DNA from: AP-15 sp963812675
Lineage (GTDB): Bacteria > Pseudomonadota > Alphaproteobacteria > ATCC43930 > CGMCC-115725
Length of the DNA: 64,000 bases
Reading direction: 5' to 3'
Assembly (NCBI GenBank): GCA_963812675.1
Contig: CAWEWR010000019.1
Coordinates: 6,643-70,642 of the forward strand
Both the position numbers and the translations under genes were made by a program. Positions 1 through 9,442 of the stretch are shown in pieces. The notes under the pieces are model-generated. The model was not told the DNA's origin. It ran no database searches and saw only the letters and a list, made by a program, of their open reading frames with translations. Each line of letters starts with the position of its first letter. Position 1 is the first letter of the stretch.

Positions 1-1117
1 CCCGGATGAGACGCAGTCGAACAGGCTGGAGGCGCTCTACGATGTCACCAAAAAGGTGTGGCTGGCAGAGTATTTCCCCGAGGATGCCGACGGCGGCAAT
101 CTCTCTCCCGAAGGCCGCGTCATGGAGATGCTCAGCGAGCACACCGTCGAAGGGTGGCTGGAAGGCTACCTTCTGAGCGGTCGACATGGTCTGATCAACA
201 GCTATGAGCCGTTCATCCACGTCATCGACTCGATGTTCAACCAGCATGCCAAGTGGCTGGAGAAGTGCAATGAGCTGCCCTGGCGCGCCGATGTGGCGTC
301 GCTCAACCTGCTGATCACGGCATTGGTCTGGCGCCAGGACCACAATGGTTTCACGCACCAGGACCCCGGCTTCCTCGACGTAGTCGCCAACAAGAGCCCC
401 GATGTAGTACGAATCTACCTGCCGCCCGACGCGAATTGCCTGCTGTCGGTGGGCGATCACTGCCTGCGGAGCGTCAATTACGCCAATGTCATCATCGCGG
501 ACAAGCAGGTGCATCTTCAGTACCTGGACATGGAAGCCGCGATCGAGCACTGCACCAAGGGTGTCGGCATCTGGGACTGGGCGAGCAATGACCAGGGCGC
601 CGAACCGGATGTCGTCATGGCGAGTTGCGGCGACTGCCCCACGATGGAATCTCTGGCCGCCACTGCGCTGCTTCGCCAGCACCTGCCGGGCGTCAGGGTC
701 CGGTTCGTGAATGTGGTGGATCTGTTCAAACTGGTCCCGCACACCGAGCATCCGCACGGGCTGACAGACCGAGAGTTCGAGGCCCTCTTCACGCCCGACA
801 AGCCGGTTGTCTTCAACTTCCACGCCTATCCGTGGTTGATCCACAGGCTAACCTACCACCGGCCGCACCAGCACCACATTCACGTGCGCGGCTATAAGGA
901 GCAGGGCAATATCAACACGCCGCTGGAATTGGCCATTCGCAACCAGGCCGACCGCTTCAGCCTCGCCATCGACGCGATCGACCGCATGCCGCGTTTCCAC
1001 GTCACCGGATCGAGCGCTCGCGAAGCCCTGCTCAACCAGCAGATCGCATGTAAGCATCACGCCTGGGAGTTCGGCGTGGATGCGCCGGAAATCAGCAATT
1101 GGCAGTGGCCGTTCTAA
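1..1117 (+). CDS. xfp: Phosphoketolase (Xfp family), C-terminal part, 5' truncated by window edge
   Basis: ThDP-dependent phosphoketolase, which splits xylulose 5-phosphate and/or fructose 6-phosphate with phosphate to give acetyl phosphate plus a sugar phosphate in the cytosol. The frame is open from base 2, so the N-terminal ThDP-binding half lies outside the window; about 371 residues are visible of roughly 790 usual for the family. Family-typical stretches include EGWLEGYLLSGRHGL, FIHVIDSMFNQHAKWLE, TALVWRQDHNGFTHQDPG and the C-terminal RGYKEQGNINTPLELAIRN. It precedes glgP on the same strand with a stem-loop between them, so it may or may not share the glycogen transcript. Substrate preference cannot be read from this part. 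Confidence 0.95.
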   Translation, partial: PDETQSNRLEALYDVTKKVWLAEYFPEDADGGNLSPEGRVMEMLSEHTVEGWLEGYLLSGRHGLINSYEPFIHVIDSMFNQHAKWLEKCNELPWRADVASLNLLITALVWRQDHNGFTHQDPGFLDVVANKSPDVVRIYLPPDANCLLSVGDHCLRSVNYANVIIADKQVHLQYLDMEAAIEHCTKGVGIWDWASNDQGAEPDVVMASCGDCPTMESLAATALLRQHLPGVRVRFVNVVDLFKLVPHTEHPHGLTDREFEALFTPDKPVVFNFHAYPWLIHRLTYHRPHQHHIHVRGYKEQGNINTPLELAIRNQADRFSLAIDAIDRMPRFHVTGSSAREALLNQQIACKHHAWEFGVDAPEISNWQWPF

Positions 1118-1166
1118 GCGGCTCTTCATCAGATGACCCACGCATCCCCATGCGCCGACCGACACT

Positions 1167-1194
1167 CCCTCTCCGCCCTTGGCGACGGAGAGGG
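1167..1194. repeat. Stem-loop between xfp and glgP
   Basis: Nine-base arms CCCTCTCCG (1167-1175) and CGGAGAGGG (1186-1194) around a 10-nt loop, 50 bases after the phosphoketolase stop. The following CATATTTG is only weakly T-rich, so this is either an imperfect terminator or one of the CCCTCTCC-type palindromes that recur in the window (29.3 and 30.9 kb). Confidence 0.5.
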
Positions 1195-1323
1195 CATATT
1201 TGCGCCCGACCTGGTCGCGTGGGAGCCGGCTATCCGGCTATGGAACGAGAGCCGTCACGTAGAGGTCATGCCGCAGGGGTAAACAGGCGAGCCGATCGGG
1301 CCCGACAGCAAGGACAGCGTCCA

Positions 1324-3834
1324 ATGCAGGAAGTGAGTGAAGCTACCCTCCCGCCGCCACCCAGAGCAGAAGCCGCACCCGACCTTCTCACCCAGTACGG
1401 TTGCGGTCCGATCCGGTTTTCCGGTCACGACGATGCGCTGTTCGAACGGCATCTGCTGTTCGACGATGTCATCGACCCGCTCGCGGCCGGCGGCCGTGAA
1501 CGCTTCGAGGCCGCCGCCCGCTCTGTCAGGGACGTGCTTTCGCAGCGCTGGGTCAAAACCGAGCGCACCTACAACCGCCTGAACCCCAAACGGATCTACT
1601 ATTTGTCGATGGAGTTCCTGATCGGACGGTCGCTGACCAACAATGTGACCAATATGCTGCTCGACCCCTATGTGGGCCGCGCGGCGCAGGAAAGGGATCT
1701 CGACTGGTTCGGCCTCATTGAGCAAGAACCCGATGCCGGGCTCGGGAACGGCGGATTGGGGCGCCTCGCCGCGTGCTTTCTCAATTCGATGGCGACAATG
1801 GAATTGCCGGCGATGGGCTACGGCCTGCGCTACGAATACGGCATGTTCCGGCAGACGATCGAGGACGGCTGGCAGCGCGAGCACCCGGACAACTGGTTGC
1901 GCCAGCACGACCCGTGGGAGGTCGCCCGCCCACACGAAGCGGTGGAAATCAAGCTTCGCTCCTCGGTGAGAATGCACCGCGGCACCCTGGAGATCGTTCC
2001 AGACCATCCCTCGACATTGATCGGCATCCCGTTTGACAGGCCAGTGGTCGGCTATGGCGGCAAAACCATTAACACCATGCGGTTATGGGCCGCTGCGTCA
2101 CCCGATTATTTCGATTTTCAGGAGTTCAGCAGCGGCGATTTTGTCGGTGCGCTTGCCGGAACTCTCGCGGCGGAATCGTTGACGCGGGTGCTCTATCCCG
2201 ACGACAGCACCGAGGTCGGACAGGCGCTGCGCTTTGTGCAGGAATACTTTCTCGTGGCCTGCTCGCTGGCCGACCTCGTACGCCGGTTCCACCGCCGGAA
2301 TGGGAATTGGCGTCTGGTTCCCGACAAGGTCGCGATCCAGCTCAACGACACGCATCCGACCCTGGCGGTTCCCGAACTGATGCGCATTCTGCTCGACGAA
2401 GCGCATCTCGGGTGGGACGAAGCCTGGGACATCACGCAAAACACTTTGGGTTACACCAACCACACCTTGCTGCCCGAAGCGCTCGAGAGGTGGCCGCTCA
2501 GCTATTTCGAAAAAATGTTGCCGCGGCAGTTGGAGATCATCTTCGAGATCAATCGCCGCTTTCTCGACACTGTCCGGACGCGGTGGCCCGGCGACGAAGC
2601 GCGTGTCGCTCGTATGAGCTTGGTCGAAGAGGGCGCAGAGCAAAAAGTCCGCATGGCAAATATGGCGATCGTCGGCTCGCACAGCACCAATGGCGTGGCT
2701 GCGATTCATTCGGAGCTGCTGCGCAAACTGACGGTCAAAGACTTCGCCGAGATGTATCCCGAGCGCTTCAACAATAAGACCAACGGCGTCACGCCACGGC
2801 GTTGGCTCTTGCTCACGAACCCGGGCCTTGCTCGCACGATCACCGACGCGATAGGCGAGCGATGGGTGACTGATCTCGACGAATTGGAAAAGCTGCGGCC
2901 TTTCGCGGATGATGCGGCCTTTCGCGACAGGTTCCTCGAGGTTAAGCGAGCCGCCAAACTGCGCTTTGTCGATTGGGTGAAAGCCAGCTGCGGCCAGATC
3001 GTCGACCCGGACACGATTTTCGACTGTCAGGTCAAACGCATTCACGAATACAAGCGGCAGCTGTTGAATGCGCTCCGAATCGTTGTCCTTTACAATCGGC
3101 TGCGGGAAAATCCGCACCTCGACGTGATGCCGCGCACCTTTTTCTTCGCCGGCAAAGCGGCACCCGCCTATCGATTGGCGAAGCTAATCATAAAATTCAT
3201 CAACAACCTCGCGGGCACCATCGACGGCGACCCGATCAAGCAGGGCCGACTAAAAGTTGTCTTTCTGCCCGAGTACTGCGTGTCGCTGGCCGAGCGGCTG
3301 ATCCCGGCTGCCAATGTCTCCAATCAGATTTCGACCGCCGGTTACGAAGCCAGCGGCACGAGCAATATGAAGTTTATGATGAACGGGGCATTGACGATCG
3401 GCACCCGCGACGGCTCCACGATCGAGATGGCGGAGGAAGCAGGCGAGGATAATTTCTTCCTCTTCGGCCTGACCGCCGACCAGGTGGAGGGGAGCCGCGG
3501 GTGGTACAACCCGCACTGGCATTACGACCACGACCCGGAGACCCGGGCTGCGCTGGACCAGATCGCGACCGGCTATTTCAGCCGCTACGAGCCGGGGATT
3601 TTTGCGCCATTGCACAACGCGCTGTTGGCCGAAGGCGACCACTACATGCACCTTGCCGACCTGCAATCCTATCTGGAGGCCGACCACCGGCTAACCGCAT
3701 TGTATGCCGATCGCAGCGCGTGGGCGCGCAAGGCGATCTTGAATGTTGCCGGCTCCGGGAAATTCTCCAGCGACCGCACGATCGCCCAGTACGCTTCCGA
3801 GATTTGGGACGCAAAGCCCTGCCCGGTGACATAG
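1324..3834 (+). CDS. glgP: Glycogen/starch phosphorylase
   Basis: PLP-dependent alpha-1,4-glucan phosphorylase that releases glucose 1-phosphate from glycogen. I start it at ATG 1324 (836 aa, the usual family length) with AAGGA at 1310-1314; the frame is open upstream to 1099, but that part has no family similarity and covers the intergenic stem-loop. Visible hallmarks: KRIYYLSMEFLIGR near the N-terminus, DAGLGNGGLGRLAACFL, QLNDTHPTLAVPELMRIL, KRIHEYKRQLLNAL, and the PLP-site motif EASGTSNMKFMMNGALTIG with the Schiff-base lysine near residue 683. The C-terminus has the typical SGKFSSDRTIAQYA. pgm starts 16 bases downstream, consistent with one operon: GlgP makes the substrate for Pgm. Confidence 0.97.
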   Translation: MQEVSEATLPPPPRAEAAPDLLTQYGCGPIRFSGHDDALFERHLLFDDVIDPLAAGGRERFEAAARSVRDVLSQRWVKTERTYNRLNPKRIYYLSMEFLIGRSLTNNVTNMLLDPYVGRAAQERDLDWFGLIEQEPDAGLGNGGLGRLAACFLNSMATMELPAMGYGLRYEYGMFRQTIEDGWQREHPDNWLRQHDPWEVARPHEAVEIKLRSSVRMHRGTLEIVPDHPSTLIGIPFDRPVVGYGGKTINTMRLWAAASPDYFDFQEFSSGDFVGALAGTLAAESLTRVLYPDDSTEVGQALRFVQEYFLVACSLADLVRRFHRRNGNWRLVPDKVAIQLNDTHPTLAVPELMRILLDEAHLGWDEAWDITQNTLGYTNHTLLPEALERWPLSYFEKMLPRQLEIIFEINRRFLDTVRTRWPGDEARVARMSLVEEGAEQKVRMANMAIVGSHSTNGVAAIHSELLRKLTVKDFAEMYPERFNNKTNGVTPRRWLLLTNPGLARTITDAIGERWVTDLDELEKLRPFADDAAFRDRFLEVKRAAKLRFVDWVKASCGQIVDPDTIFDCQVKRIHEYKRQLLNALRIVVLYNRLRENPHLDVMPRTFFFAGKAAPAYRLAKLIIKFINNLAGTIDGDPIKQGRLKVVFLPEYCVSLAERLIPAANVSNQISTAGYEASGTSNMKFMMNGALTIGTRDGSTIEMAEEAGEDNFFLFGLTADQVEGSRGWYNPHWHYDHDPETRAALDQIATGYFSRYEPGIFAPLHNALLAEGDHYMHLADLQSYLEADHRLTALYADRSAWARKAILNVAGSGKFSSDRTIAQYASEIWDAKPCPVT

Positions 3835-3850
3835 AGAGGGATCCGCACGC

Positions 3851-5500
3851 ATGACCATTTCACCCTTGGCAGGCAAGCCGGCGCCCAAGGACATGCTGAT
3901 CGATCCGGCCCGGCTCGAACGCGAATACTTCGAGCGCAAGCCCGATCTCGATGATCCCGGTCAATTGGTCAGCTTTGGCACCAGCGGGCATCGCGGCTCG
4001 CCGATGCGCGGGTCGTTCACCGAAGCCCACATCCTTGCCATCACCCAGGCCATCTGTGACTACCGGCGCGCCCAAGGCACCGACGGCCCGCTCTATATGG
4101 GCAAGGACACCCATGCGGTTTCCGGGCCGGCCCAGCGCACGGCGCTCGAAGTCCTGGCGGCCAATGAGGTAGAGACGATCATCCAGCGGGATGACGGGTT
4201 CACACCGACCCCAGTTATTTCGCGCGCGATCCTCGTCTACAACCGCTCTCGCACCGAGCATCTCGCCGACGGGATTGTCATCACCCCCTCGCACAACCCG
4301 CCGCAGGACGGCGGGTTCAAGTACAACCCGACCAACGGAGGCCCGGCTGACACCGACGTGACGCAATGGGTCGAGGACCGGGCCAACGAGCTTCTGCGGA
4401 ACGGCAAGGCCGGCGTGAAGCGAGTGGGCTTCACCACTGCATTTAATGCTGACACGACGCACCAGGAAGATTTCGCCGTGCCTTATGTCAATGACCTGCG
4501 CAATGTCGTCGACATGGAGGCAATCCGCGCTGCCGGCCTCAAGCTCGCCGTCGACCCGCTCGGCGGCGCGGCCGTGCATTACTGGGAGCCGATTAACGCC
4601 GCCTACAAGCTCAGCATTGCAGTCGTCAACCGAAACGTCGATCCGACCTTCGCGTTCATGACCGTCGACCACGACGGCGAGATCCGCATGGACTGCTCGA
4701 GCCCATACGCGATGGCTCGGCTCGTCGGGCTAAAAGATCGCTACCAGGTTGCTTTCGCCAACGATACCGATGCCGATCGGCACGGAATCGTCACGCCGTC
4801 GGCCGGGCTGATGAACCCGAACCATTATCTGTCGGTGGCGATCCTTTACCTGCTGTCGCATCGGCCGCATTGGCCGGCACAGGCGGCGATCGGCAAAACC
4901 GTAGTCAGCAGCAGCATGATCGACCGTGTGGTGCATAAACTCGGCCGTCGCCTGTGCGAAGTGCCGGTCGGCTTCAAATGGTTTGTGCCGAGTTTTTTCG
5001 ACGGCTCGTGCTGCTTTGGCGGCGAGGAGAGCGCCGGGGCGAGTTTCCTGCGGCATGACGGCAGCGTGTGGACGACCGACAAGGACGGCCCGATCATGGA
5101 CCTGCTCGCGGCCGAGATCACAGCCCGCACCGGCAAGGATCCGGGCGAGCACTACCGCGCGCTGACGGCGGAGTTCGGAACGGCGTACTACACGCGCATC
5201 GACGCGCCGGCGACACCAGAACAGAAGGCGAGGCTTGAAAAACTGTCGCCCGCGGCCGTCAAGGCGTCGACCCTGGTCGGCGAGCCGATTACTGCCAAGT
5301 TGAGCCACGCCCCAGGCAACAATGCTCCGATCGGTGGTCTCAAGGTCGTCGCGCGCAGCGGCTGGTTCGCAGCCCGGCCGTCGGGCACTGAGGCCGTCTA
5401 CAAGATCTACGCCGAAAGCTTCAAGGACCAGGCTCACCTCGACGCGATCGTCAGAGAGGCTCAGGCGATGGTGAACGCCGCGCTTGCCTCCTCCGGATAA
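3851..5500 (+). CDS. pgm: Phosphoglucomutase, alpha-D-glucose-phosphate specific
   Basis: Interconverts glucose 1-phosphate and glucose 6-phosphate, linking the upstream phosphorylase to central metabolism. It is 549 aa, the usual size for the bacterial PGM/PMM type. In order: TSGHRGSPMRGSF near residue 45; the catalytic phosphoserine loop ITPSHNPPQDGGFKYN (Ser about 147); the metal-binding loop NDTDADRHG (about 305); the sugar-recognition loop GGEESAGASF; and the phosphate-binding RPSGTEAVYKIYAESF near the C-terminus. All key residues are present. It lies 16 bases after glgP and 5 bases before malQ, so the three are almost certainly co-transcribed. Confidence 0.97.
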   Translation: MTISPLAGKPAPKDMLIDPARLEREYFERKPDLDDPGQLVSFGTSGHRGSPMRGSFTEAHILAITQAICDYRRAQGTDGPLYMGKDTHAVSGPAQRTALEVLAANEVETIIQRDDGFTPTPVISRAILVYNRSRTEHLADGIVITPSHNPPQDGGFKYNPTNGGPADTDVTQWVEDRANELLRNGKAGVKRVGFTTAFNADTTHQEDFAVPYVNDLRNVVDMEAIRAAGLKLAVDPLGGAAVHYWEPINAAYKLSIAVVNRNVDPTFAFMTVDHDGEIRMDCSSPYAMARLVGLKDRYQVAFANDTDADRHGIVTPSAGLMNPNHYLSVAILYLLSHRPHWPAQAAIGKTVVSSSMIDRVVHKLGRRLCEVPVGFKWFVPSFFDGSCCFGGEESAGASFLRHDGSVWTTDKDGPIMDLLAAEITARTGKDPGEHYRALTAEFGTAYYTRIDAPATPEQKARLEKLSPAAVKASTLVGEPITAKLSHAPGNNAPIGGLKVVARSGWFAARPSGTEAVYKIYAESFKDQAHLDAIVREAQAMVNAALASSG

Positions 5501-5505
5501 GAGAC

Positions 5506-7065
5506 ATGACCGACGAGGACGGACGAGTGAGTATGCCGCCGTTTCCGCGGGAATACCGCGCCTCGGGCGTGCTATTGCACATCGCATCGCTGCCCTCGCC
5601 CTATGGCATCGGGGATCTTGGGCCGGCTGCACGGGCATGGGTCAACCGTCTGCGTGAGTCAGGGCAGAGCTGGTGGCAGGCGCTGCCGCTCGGTCCGACG
5701 GGGTACGGCAACTCCCCATATCAGTCGTTGTCATCCTTCGCCGGCAACGAGCTCTTGATCAGCCCGGATGGCCTGATCGAGGATGGACTCCTACGAGCCG
5801 GCGACTGCAATGGCAATTCGCTCCCGGCAGCCGCCATCGATTATGGCGCCGTCATCCCGTTCAAGCGCCGGATCCTCGAAAAGGCTTGGAGCAACTTCCG
5901 CGCCGGGGAGCGCGAAGATTTACAGGCGGTTTATGAGCAGTTCTGCAACACCCATCGGCATTGGCTGGACGATTACGCACTGTTCCGCGCGCTGAAAGCC
6001 AGGTATAACGACGCTTATTACCTCCAATGGCCGGCGGAGCTGGTCAGACGCGTTCCCGAAGCTCTGGCGCGTGCACGCCAGGAGTTGGCAAGCCAAATCG
6101 ATCACGTGCGGTTCGCACAATTCGTGCTTTTCCGCCAGGGCGAGCGCCTCAAGGAACATGCCCACGCCGGAGGCCTGCGCCTGATTGGCGATCTGCCTTT
6201 CTTTGTCTCCTCCGATTCGAGCGATGTATGGGCCAATCCGGAACTGTTCCTGCTGGATGAACAGCACCGGCCGCGTTTCGTCGCGGGTGTCCCTCCCGAT
6301 TATTTCAGCGCCACAGGGCAGCTCTGGGGCGATCCAGTTTACGACTGGGACACTATTCGTCGTACCGGCTACCGCTGGTGTATCGATCGGCTGCGCGCTG
6401 TCCTGGCACACGTTGATGTCGTTCGCCTGGACCATTTCCGCGGATTCGCGGCCGCTTGGCACGTCCCGGCCGGAGCACCGACGGCGCAATCCGGCCAATG
6501 GGTGCCGGGCCCGTGCGCGGAGTTCTTCGAGGCGGTGCAAAAGGAGCTGAGTTGTTTGCCGTTCATTGCCGAGGATTTGGGGTTGATCACCGCGGACGTA
6601 GGCGCCTTACGCGATCGCTTCCAGTTGCCAGGGACCAGAGTTCTACAGTTCGCTTTCGACGGACATTCGGATAACCCGCATCTGCCGAATAACTACCCTT
6701 CCAATACCGTGGTCTATACCGGCACGCATGACAATCCCACGACACGCGAGTGGTACGAGGAATTGCCCGACGCCCAGCGGCACATTTTTTGGAGCTACCT
6801 GAAGCGGCCCGAGGGCCGGAGTAGCGATGCGTCATTGGCATTGATGGAGCTGGCGTGGTCTTCGAAAGCCGCGGTCGCGCTCGCTCCGCTTCAGGACGTG
6901 CTCAACCTCGGGGCGGAGGCTCGGATGAACGTGCCCGGCCGGGCCGACGGCAACTGGCGCTGGCGTTGCCCCGAAAACTTATTGTCCGCACCAGAGATCG
7001 AATGGCTGCGAGACTTGACGAAGGCATCCAATCGTTCTGGCGTATCGCACATCAAGCTCGGCTGA
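5506..7065 (+). CDS. malQ: 4-alpha-glucanotransferase (amylomaltase)
   Basis: GH77 disproportionating enzyme. It shuffles short malto-oligosaccharides left by the phosphorylase into longer chains plus glucose. It is 519 aa, normal for a bacterial MalQ. Visible motifs: GVLLHIASLPSPYGIGDLG at the N-terminus, WWQALPLGPTGYGNSPYQS, the nucleophile region VRLDHFRGFAAAW, the acid/base region PFIAEDLGLIT, and GTHDNPTTREWYEELP with the third catalytic aspartate. ATG 5506 follows the pgm stop by 5 bases; an alternative ATG at 5533 would remove nine poorly conserved residues. Last gene of the glycogen-degradation run. Confidence 0.96.
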   Translation: MTDEDGRVSMPPFPREYRASGVLLHIASLPSPYGIGDLGPAARAWVNRLRESGQSWWQALPLGPTGYGNSPYQSLSSFAGNELLISPDGLIEDGLLRAGDCNGNSLPAAAIDYGAVIPFKRRILEKAWSNFRAGEREDLQAVYEQFCNTHRHWLDDYALFRALKARYNDAYYLQWPAELVRRVPEALARARQELASQIDHVRFAQFVLFRQGERLKEHAHAGGLRLIGDLPFFVSSDSSDVWANPELFLLDEQHRPRFVAGVPPDYFSATGQLWGDPVYDWDTIRRTGYRWCIDRLRAVLAHVDVVRLDHFRGFAAAWHVPAGAPTAQSGQWVPGPCAEFFEAVQKELSCLPFIAEDLGLITADVGALRDRFQLPGTRVLQFAFDGHSDNPHLPNNYPSNTVVYTGTHDNPTTREWYEELPDAQRHIFWSYLKRPEGRSSDASLALMELAWSSKAAVALAPLQDVLNLGAEARMNVPGRADGNWRWRCPENLLSAPEIEWLRDLTKASNRSGVSHIKLG

Positions 7066-7669
7066 CGGAAACCGCAACCGCAGAGAGAACGAACGATCGC
7101 TCACTCAGGCTGGTTTTGACTCGTTTAGAGCTGGGCCGCATGAATATTGGACCCGCTGGCGGTCCCATCTGGCACTTATCGGCGCGAACACGCAGCGGGG
7201 TGCCGGCCGTACTCATGGAAAACTCCTGTCGGGGATGAGGTTGACGACACCTCGATCCTCAAGACAGGACGCCCCTGGCGCTATCGACGATCTCTACCAG
7301 GTACCGCGCCCGGAAATAACTCTCCACCTCCATCAACTCGTTGAGGGCCTGCATACCCTCGTGCAGGCAGCTGGCGCGCTCGCCGCCTCAGGTCATTCGG
7401 TCCGGGGTTACGACGGCGAACCATCCTCGACACCGAGTCCAAAATTAGTCCATTGTCGAGTCCGCTTGGCACCCCGCCGGAGTCGTGGAAGCCGCAGGAT
7501 TGCTGGGGTTTGGTTTGCCCTCGTGGTCCGGCTGGACCAATCCGGAAGGACGCCGGCCTTACTCGGCGGGTCGCATCCGCACACCCTGGACCTTGCGCAT
7601 GGAGACGCCGCGCGACAAGGCCGGGCTGACGGGCCGCTGTGCCGCATCGATGCCGAGTGGCGGATTTTT
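7066..7669. other. Intergenic stretch, no convincing gene
   Basis: About 600 bases after malQ. All six frames are interrupted or lack family-like protein. A minus-strand segment near 7230-7370 reads like a protein tail (EGMQALNELMEVES), and an ATG at 7216 on the minus strand has an upstream AGGAG, but the 50-odd residue product is not recognisable. Probably debris of insertion and deletion next to the transposase remnant. Confidence 0.4.
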
Positions 7670-7792
7670 GTGTGTGGATCAGAGAAGATGCGGCATCGCG
7701 GACTGCCCAAGGTCAATTGGCAATTCACCCTGGCGATGGCCGCTTACGATCTCGTCCGCCTGCCCAAATTGCTCGCCCAACCGGTGGCGTGA
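7670..7792 (+). pseudogene. Transposase C-terminal remnant (DDE, IS5/IS1182-like)
   Basis: Only the last 40 or so residues of a DDE transposase survive: MRHRGLPKVNWQFTLAMAAY followed by DLVRLPKLLAQ, then a stop at 7790-7792. This C-terminal signature is common in alphaproteobacterial IS5/IS1182-type transposases. No upstream catalytic part remains in any frame and no terminal inverted repeat is evident, so the element is dead. Confidence 0.65.
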
Positions 7793-7940
7793 CGGTGGCC
7801 TCGCAGGCAAAATCGCACCTCCCATCGTCTCTCTCGCTGCATTGCCATCGCAAGCAAGGCTTCTTATTGCTGCCTCCGACCACCTGTAAACTCAATGCGA
7901 GACCGTTTGGAGCTGAAGCTCGCTCTTTTTCAGCATCCTG

Positions 7941-8915
7941 CTAGGCTTTTTTCGGCGACCAGCCATACGCCTTGGCGCAGGAGCCGCCCATCAGCATCAC
8001 CCGCTCGGTGTCGCTGAGGCGGTCAGTCTTCAGGAAGGGCTCGACGGCCTGCTCGTAGTTGACGACCGCAAATGCGCGCGTCCAGTCCGTGCCCCACAAG
8101 CAGCGCTCGAAACCCAAGGCGTCGAATATGCGGGCCAGCGGGTCCCAGATGTCCGGGAACGGATACGGCTCCTTCGATAGGGTGCAGGCGCCGGTGATCT
8201 TGATCACCGCATTCTTGCGCTTGGCGAGTTCCACTACTTTCGGAAGATCGGCCCAGGGCTGCGGCGGCGCCGGTGGTACACTCGGCTGCTGGATGCCCAT
8301 ATGGTCGACGATGAACCGCGCGTCGGGGTGGTCGATCAGCGCCGTGCCCGCGTCAACGTTGCCCCAGAACAGGACGTTGACCGGGAAATCGTTTTTGACG
8401 GCCGCGCGCAGGATGCGGTCGAGCCCCGGATCGTCCGGCGCGCGCTTTGACTCTTTCGTCAGGATGATGCGGATGCCGACCGTGCCCGGCGTCTTCTTCC
8501 AGTCGGCGATGACATCGGCCACCGCCGGATCATCCGGCTTGACCGGTTTGACCAGGGCGAACTTGTCGGGGTGGGCACGTTGCACCGAGACCGCATAGCT
8601 GCCGTCGTACTGGTACATCGAGAACGGCGAGATGTAGATCGCGCCGTCGACGCCGACCTTGTCCATCGCCGCCACCATCTCGTCGCCGGTGACGTGAGCG
8701 GGCCAGTTCGGAACGCTGTGCCACGGCCGCTCAGGCGTGTTCGCGGCATAGGCGTGAACCTGGGCATCGATGACCACTGGCGGCCGCGCGGCGGCATGCC
8801 CTTCGCGCATCAGCGCCGATCCAGCCGCGGCGAGCGCCGCCGCGACCTGCAGCACGGTAAGCCGGTCGATAAGCCTGCTTCCTGCCGGTGAACGGTTGGC
8901 CGTTTCCCCCTCCAT
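7941..8915 (-). CDS. Amidohydrolase family protein (amidohydrolase_2), probably exported
   Basis: TIM-barrel metal-dependent hydrolase of the amidohydrolase_2 type (COG3618-like, the group including lactonases and decarboxylases of aromatic or sugar acids). 324 aa. The N-terminal 42 residues contain a hydrophobic stretch (LQVAAALAAAGSALM) after Arg-rich sequence, which could be a signal peptide. The domain then begins VVIDAQVHAYAANTPERPWH; here QVH replaces the usual HxH at the end of strand 1. Further features are FIVDHMGIQQP and LWGTDWTRA near the C-terminus. A truncated paralogue lies at 12.8 kb on the same strand. Substrate unknown. Confidence 0.85.
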   Translation of the reverse strand: MEGETANRSPAGSRLIDRLTVLQVAAALAAAGSALMREGHAAARPPVVIDAQVHAYAANTPERPWHSVPNWPAHVTGDEMVAAMDKVGVDGAIYISPFSMYQYDGSYAVSVQRAHPDKFALVKPVKPDDPAVADVIADWKKTPGTVGIRIILTKESKRAPDDPGLDRILRAAVKNDFPVNVLFWGNVDAGTALIDHPDARFIVDHMGIQQPSVPPAPPQPWADLPKVVELAKRKNAVIKITGACTLSKEPYPFPDIWDPLARIFDALGFERCLWGTDWTRAFAVVNYEQAVEPFLKTDRLSDTERVMLMGGSCAKAYGWSPKKA

Positions 8916-9442
8916 GCCGCTTCGGGACTCACGCTGCTCAGTTCAATGAAGATTGCGGACTTCCTTTGGCCCCGGTCAAGGGAACCGGTCCTGCGCGTGC
9001 CGGTGGGGTCTCAGCCCGGATTACGAGAAAGATCTGGGAACGGCCCACTGCCCGAAAGCTGTCGTTTCAGGTTATTGAGCGGTTTCGGGCGCAATTCCGC
9101 CGATTACACTCCGCCGCCGCCACTCTCGGCGTCTTCCCACTCGCGTGATCCCTGCGTCGCCCTACCGCTCTATTCTCGATCGAATCTGTTTTCAATAATA
9201 AACCGGAGCGCAAGGGGGAAGGGGCCGCCGGTCCGGCCGATCCGGCTGCGGAACAAGATTCCAGGTGGTCAGTGGAGCCGGCCCGACGGCGTCGTGTTGG
9301 CGAGCTGGCCGACGGCGTCGATGCAATTGAAGCGTCAGATAGTCGAACAGAGCCCGCTCATGGAACGCGATCACGACCTGGCGATCGCGGAGCAGCGCAG
9401 CAAACTGGGCGATATGGACTGTGAGCGCCGGCTGAATATTCC
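8916..9442. other. Intergenic stretch, nothing recognised
   Basis: About 530 bases between the amidohydrolase and the SDR gene. Open frames exist on both strands, as expected at this GC, but none resembles a known family or has a good ribosome-binding site. It contains the promoter side of the minus-strand amidohydrolase gene. Confidence 0.4.

Noticed and set aside
7050..7216. Short minus-strand gene from ATG 7216 with an upstream AGGAG
   Set aside because: The product of about 55 residues has no recognisable features and overlaps the malQ end; likely chance.
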